Below are positions 16,642 to 24,764 of a stretch of 60,035 nucleotides of DNA, piece by piece. The stretch spans positions 1-60,035 of the forward strand of contig ONRC01000028.1 in the NCBI GenBank assembly GCA_900320085.1, given 5' to 3'. Source of the stretch: an uncultured Eubacteriales bacterium (GTDB lineage: Bacteria > Bacillota > Clostridia > Christensenellales > Aristaeellaceae). Both the position numbers and the translations under genes were made by a program. The notes under the pieces were generated by a model. It searched no databases. It worked only from the letters and a program-made list of their open reading frames with translations, and had not been told where the DNA came from. Every line of letters starts with the position of its first letter. The first letter of the stretch is position 1.

Positions 16642-17472
16642 TCAGGGGAAGATCGACACGTTTTCCCCTTGGGCGGACAGGCGAGTGATGGGATCGACGG
16701 AAGCGACAAATTCACTCCAATTCACCTTCGCCGGGTCGGGGAACTGTGCGGGATCGGCATACGCGCATTCCAGAATGTCCAGGCTATCCTGCCGCAGAAC
16801 ACCCACCGCCGCGATAAAACCGTCCTGTTCGTGCAAGCCGCTTTCGTCTATGATGATGTTCAACGTGGCGTCCACAAAATACAGGAGGCCGTCCCGCACG
16901 CTGAAAGCGAAATATTCATGACCCGTGACTTCACCGTTCAAAGAGTCGCTGATTTCCATGCGTCCACGTGTCACCGTTTCGGCAAACTCATAGCTGCGCA
17001 CCCGCTCGAACAGCCCTCCGCCGGATACCTCGTAGTCTCCGTTCAATTGATTGTCCATTGGCGCTTCGTCGCGGGGGTCCGGGGTGACAGCATCGATTTC
17101 CGGGGCGTCGTCCACCGTGGTTTCATAGGTATAGTCGCCGCGCTGGGTCCAGGAGAAGCGGTAATAGCCTTCGGTGGGTTCCGCGTTTGCGGACTGCGCG
17201 TCCTGAATGAATTGGTTGATCACGTTGCCGGGAATCGTATAGGTCAGGTTGTCCAGACTCCTGACAGCCACCGCGTTCAGTTCATCCGCGTAAACGGACA
17301 TCACGTTTCTAGCCGTTTCCGCCAAACTGCCTTCGCCCTGAATGATCGGCGCTTCCAGGTGCTCCGGCGTGGGGGAGGGCAATATATCAACAGCTTCTTC
17401 TTTCTTTCCGCATGCGGCGAGCAGCAGCGGTATTATTATCAAAAGCAGACATAAAAGCGAAAATTTGCGCAT
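16642..17472 (-). CDS. Predicted lipoprotein of unknown function
   Basis: 276 aa. The N terminus MRKFSLLCLLLIIIPLLLAAC is a lipoprotein signal with lipobox LAAC (Cys21), so the mature protein should be lipid-anchored on the outer face of the membrane. The mature part begins with a short Pro/Glu/Ser linker (ILPSPTPEHLEAP) and has no recognised catalytic motif. It contains YYRFSWTQRGDYTYET and DATLNIIIDESGLHEQDG segments that look beta-rich. ATG 17472 is preceded by GGAGG; the frame is open upstream but crosses the promoter. It stands alone between fba and a divergently transcribed PHP gene. Confidence 0.82.
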   Translation of the reverse strand: MRKFSLLCLLLIIIPLLLAACGKKEEAVDILPSPTPEHLEAPIIQGEGSLAETARNVMSVYADELNAVAVRSLDNLTYTIPGNVINQFIQDAQSANAEPTEGYYRFSWTQRGDYTYETTVDDAPEIDAVTPDPRDEAPMDNQLNGDYEVSGGGLFERVRSYEFAETVTRGRMEISDSLNGEVTGHEYFAFSVRDGLLYFVDATLNIIIDESGLHEQDGFIAAVGVLRQDSLDILECAYADPAQFPDPAKVNWSEFVASVDPITRLSAQGENVSIFP

Positions 17473-17503
17473 CTTCTGAAACCTCCAGATGAGTTCTGGA
17501 AAG

Positions 17504-17532
17504 ATTATACTATATTTTTTCCAAATTAACAA
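17504..17532 (-). promoter_or_regulatory. Promoter of the lipoprotein gene
   Basis: Minus strand TTGTTA (17527-17532), 17-bp spacer, perfect TATAAT (17504-17509), about 32 bp before the start codon. Confidence 0.72.
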
Positions 17533-17639
17533 GGAAAACAGCGGGACACGCTTTTTATGACTATTTGCAGGAAAAACGGGATGGACGCAGAATAGTTCAT
17601 TTGTTATCCATTTCCGAGGATGACAGAAAGGGCGTCAAA

Positions 17640-18344
17640 ATGTACTTTTACGAATTGCACCTGCACACCGCCGAGACCAGCCGCTGCGGCCGTTCGCCCG
17701 CCAGGGACATGGTGAAGGAATACGCCGAACGGGGGTTCTCCGGTATCGTGGTGACAGACCACTTCATCAACGGCAATTCCTACGCCGGGGAAAAGGAAAC
17801 CTGGAAAGAAAAAATGGATGCCTACCTGCTGGGTTATCGAGCCGCGAAAGCCGCCGGTGACGAAATGGGGCTGGAGGTTTTCTTCGGTGTGGAATATACC
17901 CACTTGGGCGGCAATGGGGAAGATTACCTGCTGCTGGGCCTCAAACCTGAACACCTGTATAACGAATTGAAGGACTGCGATAAATGGAGCATTGAGTACC
18001 TGTGTGACGTGGTGCACGGCCTGGGCGGCATCGTGATCCGCGCCCATCCGTACCGTGAGGCGGGTTATATTGCCCGCTCAGGGATTGAGCGGCCGGGCTT
18101 GCCCATCGACGCGATCGAGGTGTTCAACGCAGGCAACCGGGAGGACGCTTTTAACGCGAAGGCGGTGGAACTGGCGCTCCGCGAAGGCAAGCCCTGGACT
18201 GCCGGTTCCGATACACACTCCGTCAGCACCGCGGCAACGGGTTACGTGGGCTTCGAGCATAAGCCCAAGGACTACGCTGAACTATGTGAATTCATTCGGA
18301 ATGGGAAGGCCTTCGTAGTTTACCATCCCAAAATTGAGGAATAA
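17640..18344 (+). CDS. PHP-domain phosphoesterase
   Basis: Metal-dependent phosphoesterase of the PHP superfamily, 234 aa. The metal ligands appear in the usual order: HLHT near residue 7, TDHF near 40, the glutamate of FFGVEYTH near 82, RAHPYR near 139, and the GSDTHS pair near 196. Members include nucleotide or sugar phosphatases such as those acting on 5'-3'-bisphosphates and histidinol phosphate; the substrate cannot be assigned. The ATG at 17640 follows GAAAGGG; the frame is open upstream but the extension lacks family sequence. It converges on dapB and shares a terminator. Confidence 0.85.
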   Translation: MYFYELHLHTAETSRCGRSPARDMVKEYAERGFSGIVVTDHFINGNSYAGEKETWKEKMDAYLLGYRAAKAAGDEMGLEVFFGVEYTHLGGNGEDYLLLGLKPEHLYNELKDCDKWSIEYLCDVVHGLGGIVIRAHPYREAGYIARSGIERPGLPIDAIEVFNAGNREDAFNAKAVELALREGKPWTAGSDTHSVSTAATGYVGFEHKPKDYAELCEFIRNGKAFVVYHPKIEE

Positions 18345-18349
18345 AAAAG

Positions 18350-18400
18350 AACCTTCGCTTTCCCGGTATCCAAACCGCTCGGAAAACGAAGGCTTTTTTA
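18350..18400. terminator. Terminator shared by the PHP gene and dapB
   Basis: CCTTCGCTTTCC (18352-18363) pairs with GGAAAACGAAGG (18381-18392) with one mismatch. T runs flank the stem on both strands, so it can end both convergent transcripts. Confidence 0.75.
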
Positions 18401-18402
18401 TT

Positions 18403-19152
18403 TTATTTCACCATATCCCTGGCCAAGTCGTCCATGCTGTATTCCCCCGGCGCTTGCTTTGCGATAAACCGGGCGGCTTTCAGCGCGCCGCGGGCGAAAA
18501 TGGAGCGATCCTGGGCGAAATGGCTCAGGGTGACCACCTCGGAGGGGCCGTAGAAGCCTACTTCGTGTTCGCCCGGCACGGTTCCGCCCCGGATGGCGTG
18601 CACGCCGATTTCCCGCTTTTCCCGCTTCTGGGTGCGTCCGTTGCGGCCAAAGACGGGAATCGTGTCGGAATGGCTTACCGCGTCGTAGAGCATCAGAGCA
18701 GTGCCACTGGGGGCGTCGATCTTCTGGTTGTGATGCTTTTCGATGATCTCGATATCAAAGCCTGGCAGCAATTGCGCGGCCTGATGGGCCAGGGTTTTGA
18801 GCACGTACACGCCCAGGCTCATATTGGCACTGCGGAAAACGGGGATCTCCTTTGCGGCCTCTGCGATGGCAGCCAGGTCTTCTTCGTTATAGCCGGTCGA
18901 GGCCAGCACTACGGGCAGATGGCGCGACTTGGCGTATTCCAGCAAGGTGGGCAGAATCTCCGGACGGGAAAAATCTACGATCACATCCGCTTCCTCCTCC
19001 ACCAGGGAGAAGGAGGGATAGACCGGAAAATCGCTCCACTGTTCCACGTGCACATCCACGCCGCAGACGATCTTCGCCTGCTCATCCTCGGCCAGCGCCG
19101 CCACCTGGCGGCCCATCCGTCCGCAGGCGCCGGACAGCAAAATCTTCAGCAT
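18403..19152 (-). CDS. dapB: 4-Hydroxy-tetrahydrodipicolinate reductase
   Basis: NAD(P)H-dependent enzyme of the lysine/diaminopimelate pathway, 249 aa. The Rossmann loop is SGACGRMGRQV (residues 7-17); the catalytic EKHHNQKIDAPSGTAL block, with the conserved His-His and Lys, is near residues 140-155; GLRRGGTVPGEHEV-type wording appears as IRGGTVPGEHEVGFYG. The ATG at 19152 lies inside the last codons of dapA (7-bp overlap), so translation is coupled. Last gene of the asd-dapA-dapB operon. Confidence 0.95.
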   Translation of the reverse strand: MLKILLSGACGRMGRQVAALAEDEQAKIVCGVDVHVEQWSDFPVYPSFSLVEEEADVIVDFSRPEILPTLLEYAKSRHLPVVLASTGYNEEDLAAIAEAAKEIPVFRSANMSLGVYVLKTLAHQAAQLLPGFDIEIIEKHHNQKIDAPSGTALMLYDAVSHSDTIPVFGRNGRTQKREKREIGVHAIRGGTVPGEHEVGFYGPSEVVTLSHFAQDRSIFARGALKAARFIAKQAPGEYSMDDLARDMVK

Positions 19153-20018
19153 ATCAAACCAACCTTCTGCATTTCTTCTTTGAGTTTCTGCTCTTTCGTT
19201 TCGCTCATGGGCACCAGCGGCAGCCACAGTTCGTTGTCGCATAGGCCCATCATCGCCGCTGCCGCCTTGACCGGGATGGGGTTCACCTCGGAGAACAGGG
19301 CGTTGATGAGGGGCAGGTACTTGAGGTTCAAGGCGACTGCCTGTTCAAGCGTTCCGTGGGTCATGTCCCGCATGACAGTGGGGGCGATATTGGACAGCAC
19401 GGAAATCGTGCCAGCGCCGCCCACCGCCCGCATAGGCGCGGTGATTTCATCGGAACCGGAATAAAAAGCAATATCGTCACCGCACAGGCGGATCATATCC
19501 AGGATCTGCGCCATATTACCGGAGGCTTCCTTCATGCCGATCACGTTTTCTTCCTTCGCGATCACAGCCAGGGTGGCGGGCAGCATATTCAGATTGGTGC
19601 GGGACGGCACGTTATACACGATTACCGGCAGCGTGTTGCTGCGGGCTATCGCCTGATAATGGGCAATCAGCCCTGCTTGGGTGGTCTTGTTATAATACGG
19701 CGTCACACAAAGCTGGGCGTCCGCGCCAAGCTCTTTGGCTCGGGCAGCCTTGCGGATCACGTCGGCGGTGTTGTTGCCGCCGGTGCCCGCGATGACGGGG
19801 ACGCGCTCATGCACATGATTCACGATCAAAGAAAGGGTACTTTCCCATTGCTCCGCTGTCATGGCGGCGGGTTCGCTGGTGGTGCCGCAGGCCACGATGG
19901 CGTCAATGCCGCTGTCCAGCTGGAAATCCAGCAGGCGGTGCAGCGCGGTTTCATCCACCTGGCCATTCCGGATGGGCGTGATCAGCGCGGTCGCGCAGCC
20001 GGTAAACAAAGGCTTCAT
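19146..20018 (-). CDS. dapA: 4-Hydroxy-tetrahydrodipicolinate synthase
   Basis: Condenses aspartate semialdehyde with pyruvate, the first committed step to diaminopimelate and lysine. Family motifs: ACGTTSEPAAMTAEQ (the phosphate/substrate loop near residue 43), VTPYYNKTTQAGL with the catalytic Tyr, and GMKEASGN with the Schiff-base Lys near residue 160. 290 aa, standard length. ATG behind GAAAGGAG. Starts 3 bp after the asd stop codon. Confidence 0.96.
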   Translation of the reverse strand: MKPLFTGCATALITPIRNGQVDETALHRLLDFQLDSGIDAIVACGTTSEPAAMTAEQWESTLSLIVNHVHERVPVIAGTGGNNTADVIRKAARAKELGADAQLCVTPYYNKTTQAGLIAHYQAIARSNTLPVIVYNVPSRTNLNMLPATLAVIAKEENVIGMKEASGNMAQILDMIRLCGDDIAFYSGSDEITAPMRAVGGAGTISVLSNIAPTVMRDMTHGTLEQAVALNLKYLPLINALFSEVNPIPVKAAAAMMGLCDNELWLPLVPMSETKEQKLKEEMQKVGLIC

Positions 20019-20021
20019 GGC

Positions 20022-21113
20022 TTACTCCTTTCGGGTGATATAGCCCTTGGCACAAAGCAATTCTGCGGACAGCACACCGCCGCCGGCCGCGCCGCGAAGC
20101 GTGTTGTGGCTCAGGCACACGAAGCGATAGTCAAACAGCGAATCCGCGCGCAGGCGGCCGATGCTCACGCCCATGCCGCGTTCAAAGTCGCGGTCCAGGC
20201 GGGTCTGGGGCCGGTCAGGCTCCTGCATATATTGGAGGAAGGGCGTCGGCGCGCTGGGCAAAGACAATTCCTGAGCCGGGGTGCGCCAGTTGGCCCAGCG
20301 TTCCAGCATTTCGTCCATGGTGGGCTTGCGCTCAAAGGACACGCTGACCGCCGCCATATGGCCGTCGGACACGGGTACACGCAGACACTGGGCGCTGATG
20401 ACGGGTGTTTTCGCCATCACGATCTCGGTCTTGTCGGCATTCAGGCTGCCCCAGATTTTGAGGGGCTCCTGTTCGCTCTTTTCTTCCTCGCCGCCGATAT
20501 AGGGGATCACGTTGTCCAGGATCTCCGGCCAGCGTTCGAAGGTCTTGCCCGCGCCGCTGATGGCCTGGTAAGTGCAGACGGAAATGGCTTTCAGGCCAAA
20601 GTCCCGCAGCGGCGTCAGGGCGGGCACGTAGCTCTGGATGGAGCAGTTGGGCTTCACCGCGATGAAACCGCGCTGGGTACCCAGGCGCTTGCGCTGGGCG
20701 GCGATGATTTCCGCGTGGTCTGCGTTGATTTCGGGAATCAGCATGGGCACGTCGGGCAGCAGACGGCAAGCGCTGTTGTTGCTGACTACCGGCGTTTCCG
20801 CCTTGGCATAGCTTTCTTCCAGGGCGCGGGTGGCTGCTTTGTCCATGGCCACGGCGCAGAACACGAAGTCGCACTTGGCGGCGACCGCTTCCACGTCCGC
20901 CGCGTCCAGAACCGGCAGCTTCGCCGCCTTTTCGGGAATGGGCCAGGAAAATGCCCAGCGGCCCGCCACAGCTTCCGCATAAGGCTTGCCCGCGCTGCGT
21001 CCGCTGGCAGCCAGAGCGGTGATTTCAAACCAGGGGTGATTTTCCAAAAGAGATACGAACCGTTGACCCACCATGCCGGTAGCGCCGATAATACCCACGC
21101 GATACTTTTCCAT
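20022..21113 (-). CDS. asd: Aspartate-semialdehyde dehydrogenase, archaeal/fungal type
   Basis: Reduces aspartyl phosphate to aspartate semialdehyde, supplying DapA next door. The NADP loop is GIIGATGMVGQRFVSLL (residues 6-22), SNNSACRLLPDVPMLIPEIN is diagnostic of the archaeal/fungal branch rather than the common bacterial branch, and AVKPNCSIQSYVPAL carries the catalytic Cys. The product is 363 aa. ATG 21113 follows GGAAGGA. First gene of the operon; the -10-like TATACT lies about 40 bp upstream on the minus strand but a matching -35 at good spacing is not clear. Confidence 0.94.
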   Translation of the reverse strand: MEKYRVGIIGATGMVGQRFVSLLENHPWFEITALAASGRSAGKPYAEAVAGRWAFSWPIPEKAAKLPVLDAADVEAVAAKCDFVFCAVAMDKAATRALEESYAKAETPVVSNNSACRLLPDVPMLIPEINADHAEIIAAQRKRLGTQRGFIAVKPNCSIQSYVPALTPLRDFGLKAISVCTYQAISGAGKTFERWPEILDNVIPYIGGEEEKSEQEPLKIWGSLNADKTEIVMAKTPVISAQCLRVPVSDGHMAAVSVSFERKPTMDEMLERWANWRTPAQELSLPSAPTPFLQYMQEPDRPQTRLDRDFERGMGVSIGRLRADSLFDYRFVCLSHNTLRGAAGGGVLSAELLCAKGYITRKE

Positions 21114-21168
21114 GCCGCACATCCTTCCTTGCATCAAAAGCGTTTGATAGTATATTATGCGAATATGA

Positions 21169-21250
21169 GTTCAAAGTTCTAAGCGGTCAGTTCTAAGCGG
21201 AATGCGGGGCTGATATGTTCCAGTGGCTTAGAACTTGGAGCTTGGAACTA
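21169..21250. repeat. Intergenic repeat of the AGTTCAAAGTTCTAAG type
   Basis: Contains a 16-base word (21169-21184) found again, identical, at 35749-35764, plus further copies of its core (GTTCTAAG at 21190) and an inverted copy (CTTAGAACT at 21228-21236) that can pair with 21189-21197. It fills the gap between asd and the zinc-ribbon membrane gene, with no ORF. Confidence 0.55.
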
Positions 21251-21260
21251 AAAACTATTC

Positions 21261-21968
21261 TTAAAAATGCACCCGACGCCGCACTTCCTCCCGCACAGCC
21301 CGATTGTAATTGATGAAAAACAGGGCCAGAGAAATGAAAGCGCAGGGCGCTAATACGAAGGGCGACCAGATAAATTCGCCGCGTTTTCCGTTGGCTGCGT
21401 TGATGAGCCATTCGATCGCTACACATTCCATTGCAATGGCGGCAAACGAAGCGGCGATCAGCGTCAGACGGTTGAGCGTTTCCCGCCGGTACATCAGGAT
21501 GATGATGGTCATCATCACTGCGCACAGCGAAATGGCGGGCAGCGCGATGGGAAAAAACCAACTGCCGGAATTGCTCAGCTGTTCTACCAAAAACAGATAC
21601 GTATTCAGGCACAGAAAACCCGTGCCAACAGTGACATACACCTGATACTTTTCTACCGCCAGCGGTACCGTCACAGCGGCGAACAGCAAAATCAGCGCGC
21701 TGGAGGCGTATCCGCTCCACGTGACGCTGCCGGTAATCAGCAGGTCAATGATCAGACACAGCAGGGCAGGCGCTGCCAGCATCAGCCCGGCCATAATGAG
21801 CAGGAAATGCTTGTTCTTTTTCAGCTCCTGTTCAGGCGTTCGCACGGGATAAGCACGCGGCGCATTGGAGCGCCCTGGCTCCGCTGGGTCGAACACCGGC
21901 GTCAGGCAGAGTGGACAGCGTTTTTCTCCTTCGCTCAGCTTCACGCCGCAATGCACGCAGTAAGACAT
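21261..21968 (-). CDS. Membrane protein with N-terminal zinc ribbon (DUF6320-like)
   Basis: 235 aa. Residues 1-25 form a zinc-ribbon with two Cys pairs (CVHCG and CPLC). After a linker there are about six hydrophobic helices (residues 53-225), so it is an integral membrane protein. Its position 3 bp behind a condensation-fold acyltransferase gene matches a recurring Clostridia pair in which the membrane partner is annotated DUF6320; that naming is from memory and not tested. Function unknown; a role in moving or modifying a lipid or acylated product with its partner is inference. Confidence 0.75.
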   Translation of the reverse strand: MSYCVHCGVKLSEGEKRCPLCLTPVFDPAEPGRSNAPRAYPVRTPEQELKKNKHFLLIMAGLMLAAPALLCLIIDLLITGSVTWSGYASSALILLFAAVTVPLAVEKYQVYVTVGTGFLCLNTYLFLVEQLSNSGSWFFPIALPAISLCAVMMTIIILMYRRETLNRLTLIAASFAAIAMECVAIEWLINAANGKRGEFIWSPFVLAPCAFISLALFFINYNRAVREEVRRRVHF

Positions 21969-21971
21969 GGT

Positions 21972-23264
21972 TCATTCATCCTCCAGATTGCTTTCCACCT
22001 CTACCGGGATGCCCTGCTCCACCAGAAACCGCAGCATGTCCCGTGGCAGGGTGGTTTCCCGGATATTGCTGGAAAACACCAGCCGCAGTTCATTCCCATT
22101 GGTGATGGATGAACAGTTGCACAGCGGCGCTGAAGGCACACCCAGCTGAAACTCAAACCGGCGGATGAACTTTTCCGCGCCGGTGGGCATTTCTGTTCGG
22201 CCCAAATTCGATAGGGTAGAGGTGACCAGTTTATCGCCCGCCTGCCGGAAAATACCGCTGATCACCAGGTTTTTGATCCTGAGCGGCACCAGACGGATCA
22301 GCAGGTTTTTTTCATCCGCCACATTGGTGGCGATCGTGGCGGACAGCAGCTTGGGGTTGACCATGTACCGCATGTATCCGCGAACCTCCCGCACGATTTC
22401 CTCGAATGTGTACTTGCCCAGGCGCGGGTCGATGCCGGGATTGACGAAGGTGGAAAAGTTCCGCAGCGTCGGAATGGGGTAAAAGGCGCGCATATTCACG
22501 GGCACGGATACCCTGACCGGCAGCTTTTTCCGGGGATTCTCGTTTTCCTGTTCCCGGTAGGCCGCCCACAGCATCACGCCCACCAGATATTCCGTCACCG
22601 TCGCACCGATTGATTTTGCTTTTGCAAGCACTTGGTCACAGGCGATAGAGGCGGCGATGATGCGCAGCGTATGCGGAATTTCGGGGGTCGCGGGAAAGTG
22701 ATAGGCGGCGCTTTCCTTTCGGGAGATACGCACCTTGGGCAGCGGCATTTTCAGGAACGCATCCTGGGTTTCTTCTTCCGGGGGGGCGTCCCGCAGGCTC
22801 AGCGCTCCGTGGTCAAACTCCACCTTTCTCCCACCCAATCGCAGATACTCCACCGCCAGTGTCTTGATGAACACCAGCCCGCCGGAGCCATCTGTCAGCG
22901 AGTGGAAAAACTCAGCGGAGATGCGGTTTCTGAAATAGAATACCCGCAGCAGATAGCCGTTATCCTTTTTGAAGTTGAACGGCATACAGGGATGCCCCAC
23001 GTCCGGTCTGACCAGCAGCGGCGCGTCGATCTCCTCCAGGTAATACCAGAACAGTCCAGCCCGCATTCGCACCTTCATCGAAGGAAAACGCTTCAGCACA
23101 TGGTTGACCGCTTTTTGCAGCCTGTCCGGGTCGATTGGTTCGTACAGCTCCGCGGATACGCGGAACGCGCTGCTCCAATGGTCATTGGAAACGGCGGGAT
23201 ACAGCTTGGCCGCGTTATCCAGCTTAAACCACCGCTTTCTCCGCAAACCGCTTTCCACCTCCAT
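21972..23264 (-). CDS. Condensation-domain-fold acyltransferase (alcohol acetyltransferase-like)
   Basis: Cytosolic 430-aa protein of the chloramphenicol-acetyltransferase/condensation superfamily. The catalytic HxxxDG motif is FHSLTDGSGG near residue 118; the DFGWG-type second motif is not conserved, which is usual for the stand-alone PapA/alcohol-acetyltransferase branch. VSVPVNMRAFYPIPTLRNFSTFV near residue 260 is typical of these enzymes. Probably moves an acyl group from a CoA or carrier to an alcohol or amine; the substrate is unknown. ATG behind GGAGA. Forms a two-gene operon with the zinc-ribbon membrane gene. Confidence 0.8.
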   Translation of the reverse strand: MEVESGLRRKRWFKLDNAAKLYPAVSNDHWSSAFRVSAELYEPIDPDRLQKAVNHVLKRFPSMKVRMRAGLFWYYLEEIDAPLLVRPDVGHPCMPFNFKKDNGYLLRVFYFRNRISAEFFHSLTDGSGGLVFIKTLAVEYLRLGGRKVEFDHGALSLRDAPPEEETQDAFLKMPLPKVRISRKESAAYHFPATPEIPHTLRIIAASIACDQVLAKAKSIGATVTEYLVGVMLWAAYREQENENPRKKLPVRVSVPVNMRAFYPIPTLRNFSTFVNPGIDPRLGKYTFEEIVREVRGYMRYMVNPKLLSATIATNVADEKNLLIRLVPLRIKNLVISGIFRQAGDKLVTSTLSNLGRTEMPTGAEKFIRRFEFQLGVPSAPLCNCSSITNGNELRLVFSSNIRETTLPRDMLRFLVEQGIPVEVESNLEDE

Positions 23265-23302
23265 GTGTTCTCCAACCGGCTTTGGGCCGATTGTTGCGAA
23301 CG

Positions 23303-23331
23303 ATTATAACATAATTTCTGCTTTTGTACAA
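23303..23331 (-). promoter_or_regulatory. Promoter of the acyltransferase operon
   Basis: Minus strand TTGTAC (23326-23331), 17-bp spacer, perfect TATAAT (23303-23308), about 40 bp before the start codon. Confidence 0.75.
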
Positions 23332-23404
23332 GCAATGATTTCCTTCTTCTTCCATTTTTTGGATTTATTCTGTATTTAAACGGTGAAAAGGAGAGAGGAA
23401 AACC

Positions 23405-24538
23405 TTATTCATCCGTTGTATTTTTGATTTCCGCCTTCGGCAGCGGCACCAGCTTCGATGCTTTTCGCTTATTCGCGTCGCTCATGGCGGCGTAATGGCG
23501 GCGGGTGGTGTTCACATCGGCGTGGCCCAGCACGTCGGCCACCAGATAGATGTCGCCGGTTTCCTGATACAGGTTGGTCCCGAAGGTGCTGCGCAGCTTA
23601 TGGGGACTGATGCGTTTTTTGAGCGGAGCGGCCACCAGCGCGTATTTCTTGACCATATTTTCCACGGCACGCTGGGTCATGCGCCGTTTTTTTAAGGAAA
23701 GAAAAAGCGCGTTTTCGTGGCCTTCCAGCGGTTCGATCTCTTCGCGCTCGGCCAGATACGCTTTCAGCGCGTCAGCCACTTGTTCCGGGAAATACAGAAT
23801 ACTTTGATCGCCGCCCTTGCGCGTGACCAGAAACGCATTCAGATCAAAGTCCAGGTCGTCAATGTCCAAGCCTACGCACTCGCTGACGCGGATGCCTGTG
23901 CCCAGAAACAGCAGCAGCATGGCCGTGTCCCGGGTGCGGGTGAACTTCAAATACCGCTGTTGGGTCTTGGACAGGCCTTCGCCGGAAGCCACCGTGTCCA
24001 GCATCCGCTGCATTTCATCCGGCTCCAGGCGCAAAATGGGCTTGTCGTGTAGCTTTGGCAGCGTCACCAATGTGGCGATATTGGCCTCAATATGACCATT
24101 TTTGAACAAATATTCAAACAAAGACCGCAGCGAACACAGCTTCCGCATGATACCCAGCTCGTGGTTCTGAACGACCTTGGATTCGCCGGTTTCTTCATCT
24201 GTTACATAATATTGCATCAAATATTCTTGGAATCCGTCAATGTCGCGCATTTTGATCATTCGCAGGTGGCGATCGTCCATAAAGCGCGGTTCCACATCTG
24301 CGAAGAAGGGATTCTCATGAATCAGATACTGGAAGAAGATACGCAAGTCGTAAGCGTAGACCAAGCGAGTGAGCGTACTGGTGGTTTGGGTGATAGAGCG
24401 GAAGAAGTCCGTGCAGACCAGCGGTAATTCTTTTTCCAATTGCTTGAGCCGATCTAAGCGCTGAATATCGGCTTGGGTGTGGAATCGTACAGGGTCGGAC
24501 AAGAAAATCGCCTCACAATCGAACGTGTGATTCAGCAT
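23405..24538 (-). CDS. Tyrosine recombinase/integrase (XerC/D-like, orphan)
   Basis: Site-specific DNA recombinase of 377 aa. An N-terminal SAM-like DNA-binding domain covers about residues 45-165. The catalytic domain shows the complete set: Arg in GTGIRVSE, Lys in TRKGGDQS, HKLRSTFGT (His-x-x-Arg), GHADVNTTRRHY with His and the nucleophilic Tyr near residue 352. No excisionase, phage or conjugation genes are near, so it is either an XerD-type housekeeping enzyme or the remnant of a mobile element. No Shine-Dalgarno sequence precedes the ATG at 24538, unlike nearly every other gene here. See the promoter and repeats upstream. Confidence 0.88.
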   Translation of the reverse strand: MLNHTFDCEAIFLSDPVRFHTQADIQRLDRLKQLEKELPLVCTDFFRSITQTTSTLTRLVYAYDLRIFFQYLIHENPFFADVEPRFMDDRHLRMIKMRDIDGFQEYLMQYYVTDEETGESKVVQNHELGIMRKLCSLRSLFEYLFKNGHIEANIATLVTLPKLHDKPILRLEPDEMQRMLDTVASGEGLSKTQQRYLKFTRTRDTAMLLLFLGTGIRVSECVGLDIDDLDFDLNAFLVTRKGGDQSILYFPEQVADALKAYLAEREEIEPLEGHENALFLSLKKRRMTQRAVENMVKKYALVAAPLKKRISPHKLRSTFGTNLYQETGDIYLVADVLGHADVNTTRRHYAAMSDANKRKASKLVPLPKAEIKNTTDE

Positions 24539-24604
24539 TGCAAACCAAATGCTTTTTCAGATGAAAATGAAAAAGAAATTTGATTTGATTGAATCGATCT
24601 GGGC

Positions 24605-24627
24605 CAGGATGATCAGAAACCATCCTG
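24605..24627 (-). other. Stem-loop at the predicted 5' end of the recombinase transcript
   Basis: CAGGATG pairs with CATCCTG around a 9-base loop. The predicted start site of the consensus promoter lies within 1-3 bases of the outer arm, so the mRNA would begin with this hairpin. About 65 bases of pyrimidine-rich leader follow before the ATG at 24538. Confidence 0.55.
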
Positions 24628-24635
24628 ACGGCGAT

Positions 24636-24664
24636 ATTATAATATTTCGGCCTTTTTATGTCAA
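24636..24664 (-). promoter_or_regulatory. Full-consensus promoter upstream of the recombinase
   Basis: Minus strand TTGACA (24659-24664), exactly 17 bp, TATAAT (24636-24641). Both hexamers match consensus at every position, making it the strongest promoter in the window by eye. The -35 abuts the 16-bp inverted repeat. Transcript leader about 90 bases. Confidence 0.82.
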
Positions 24665-24699
24665 TAGACTTCGTAAAAGTTTTCTTTTACGAAGTCTAT
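24664..24699. repeat. Perfect 16-bp inverted repeat beside the recombinase promoter
   Basis: Arms 24664-24679 and 24684-24699 (core GACTTCGTAAAAG and its complement) around a TTTT loop; no mismatch. It lies between the small membrane gene and the recombinase -35 box. It could be the terminator of the upstream membrane gene, an operator, or a recombination site. Confidence 0.85.
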
Positions 24700-24764
24700 C
24701 GAATTTACATACCACTGCCCCACGATCAAAAAAAGCGCCCTCACCGGGGCGGAGGTTGGTTCTT

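Noticed and set aside
21120..21168. Promoter for asd
   Set aside because: TATACT is present but TTGAAC lies only 14 bp away, too close for a confident call.
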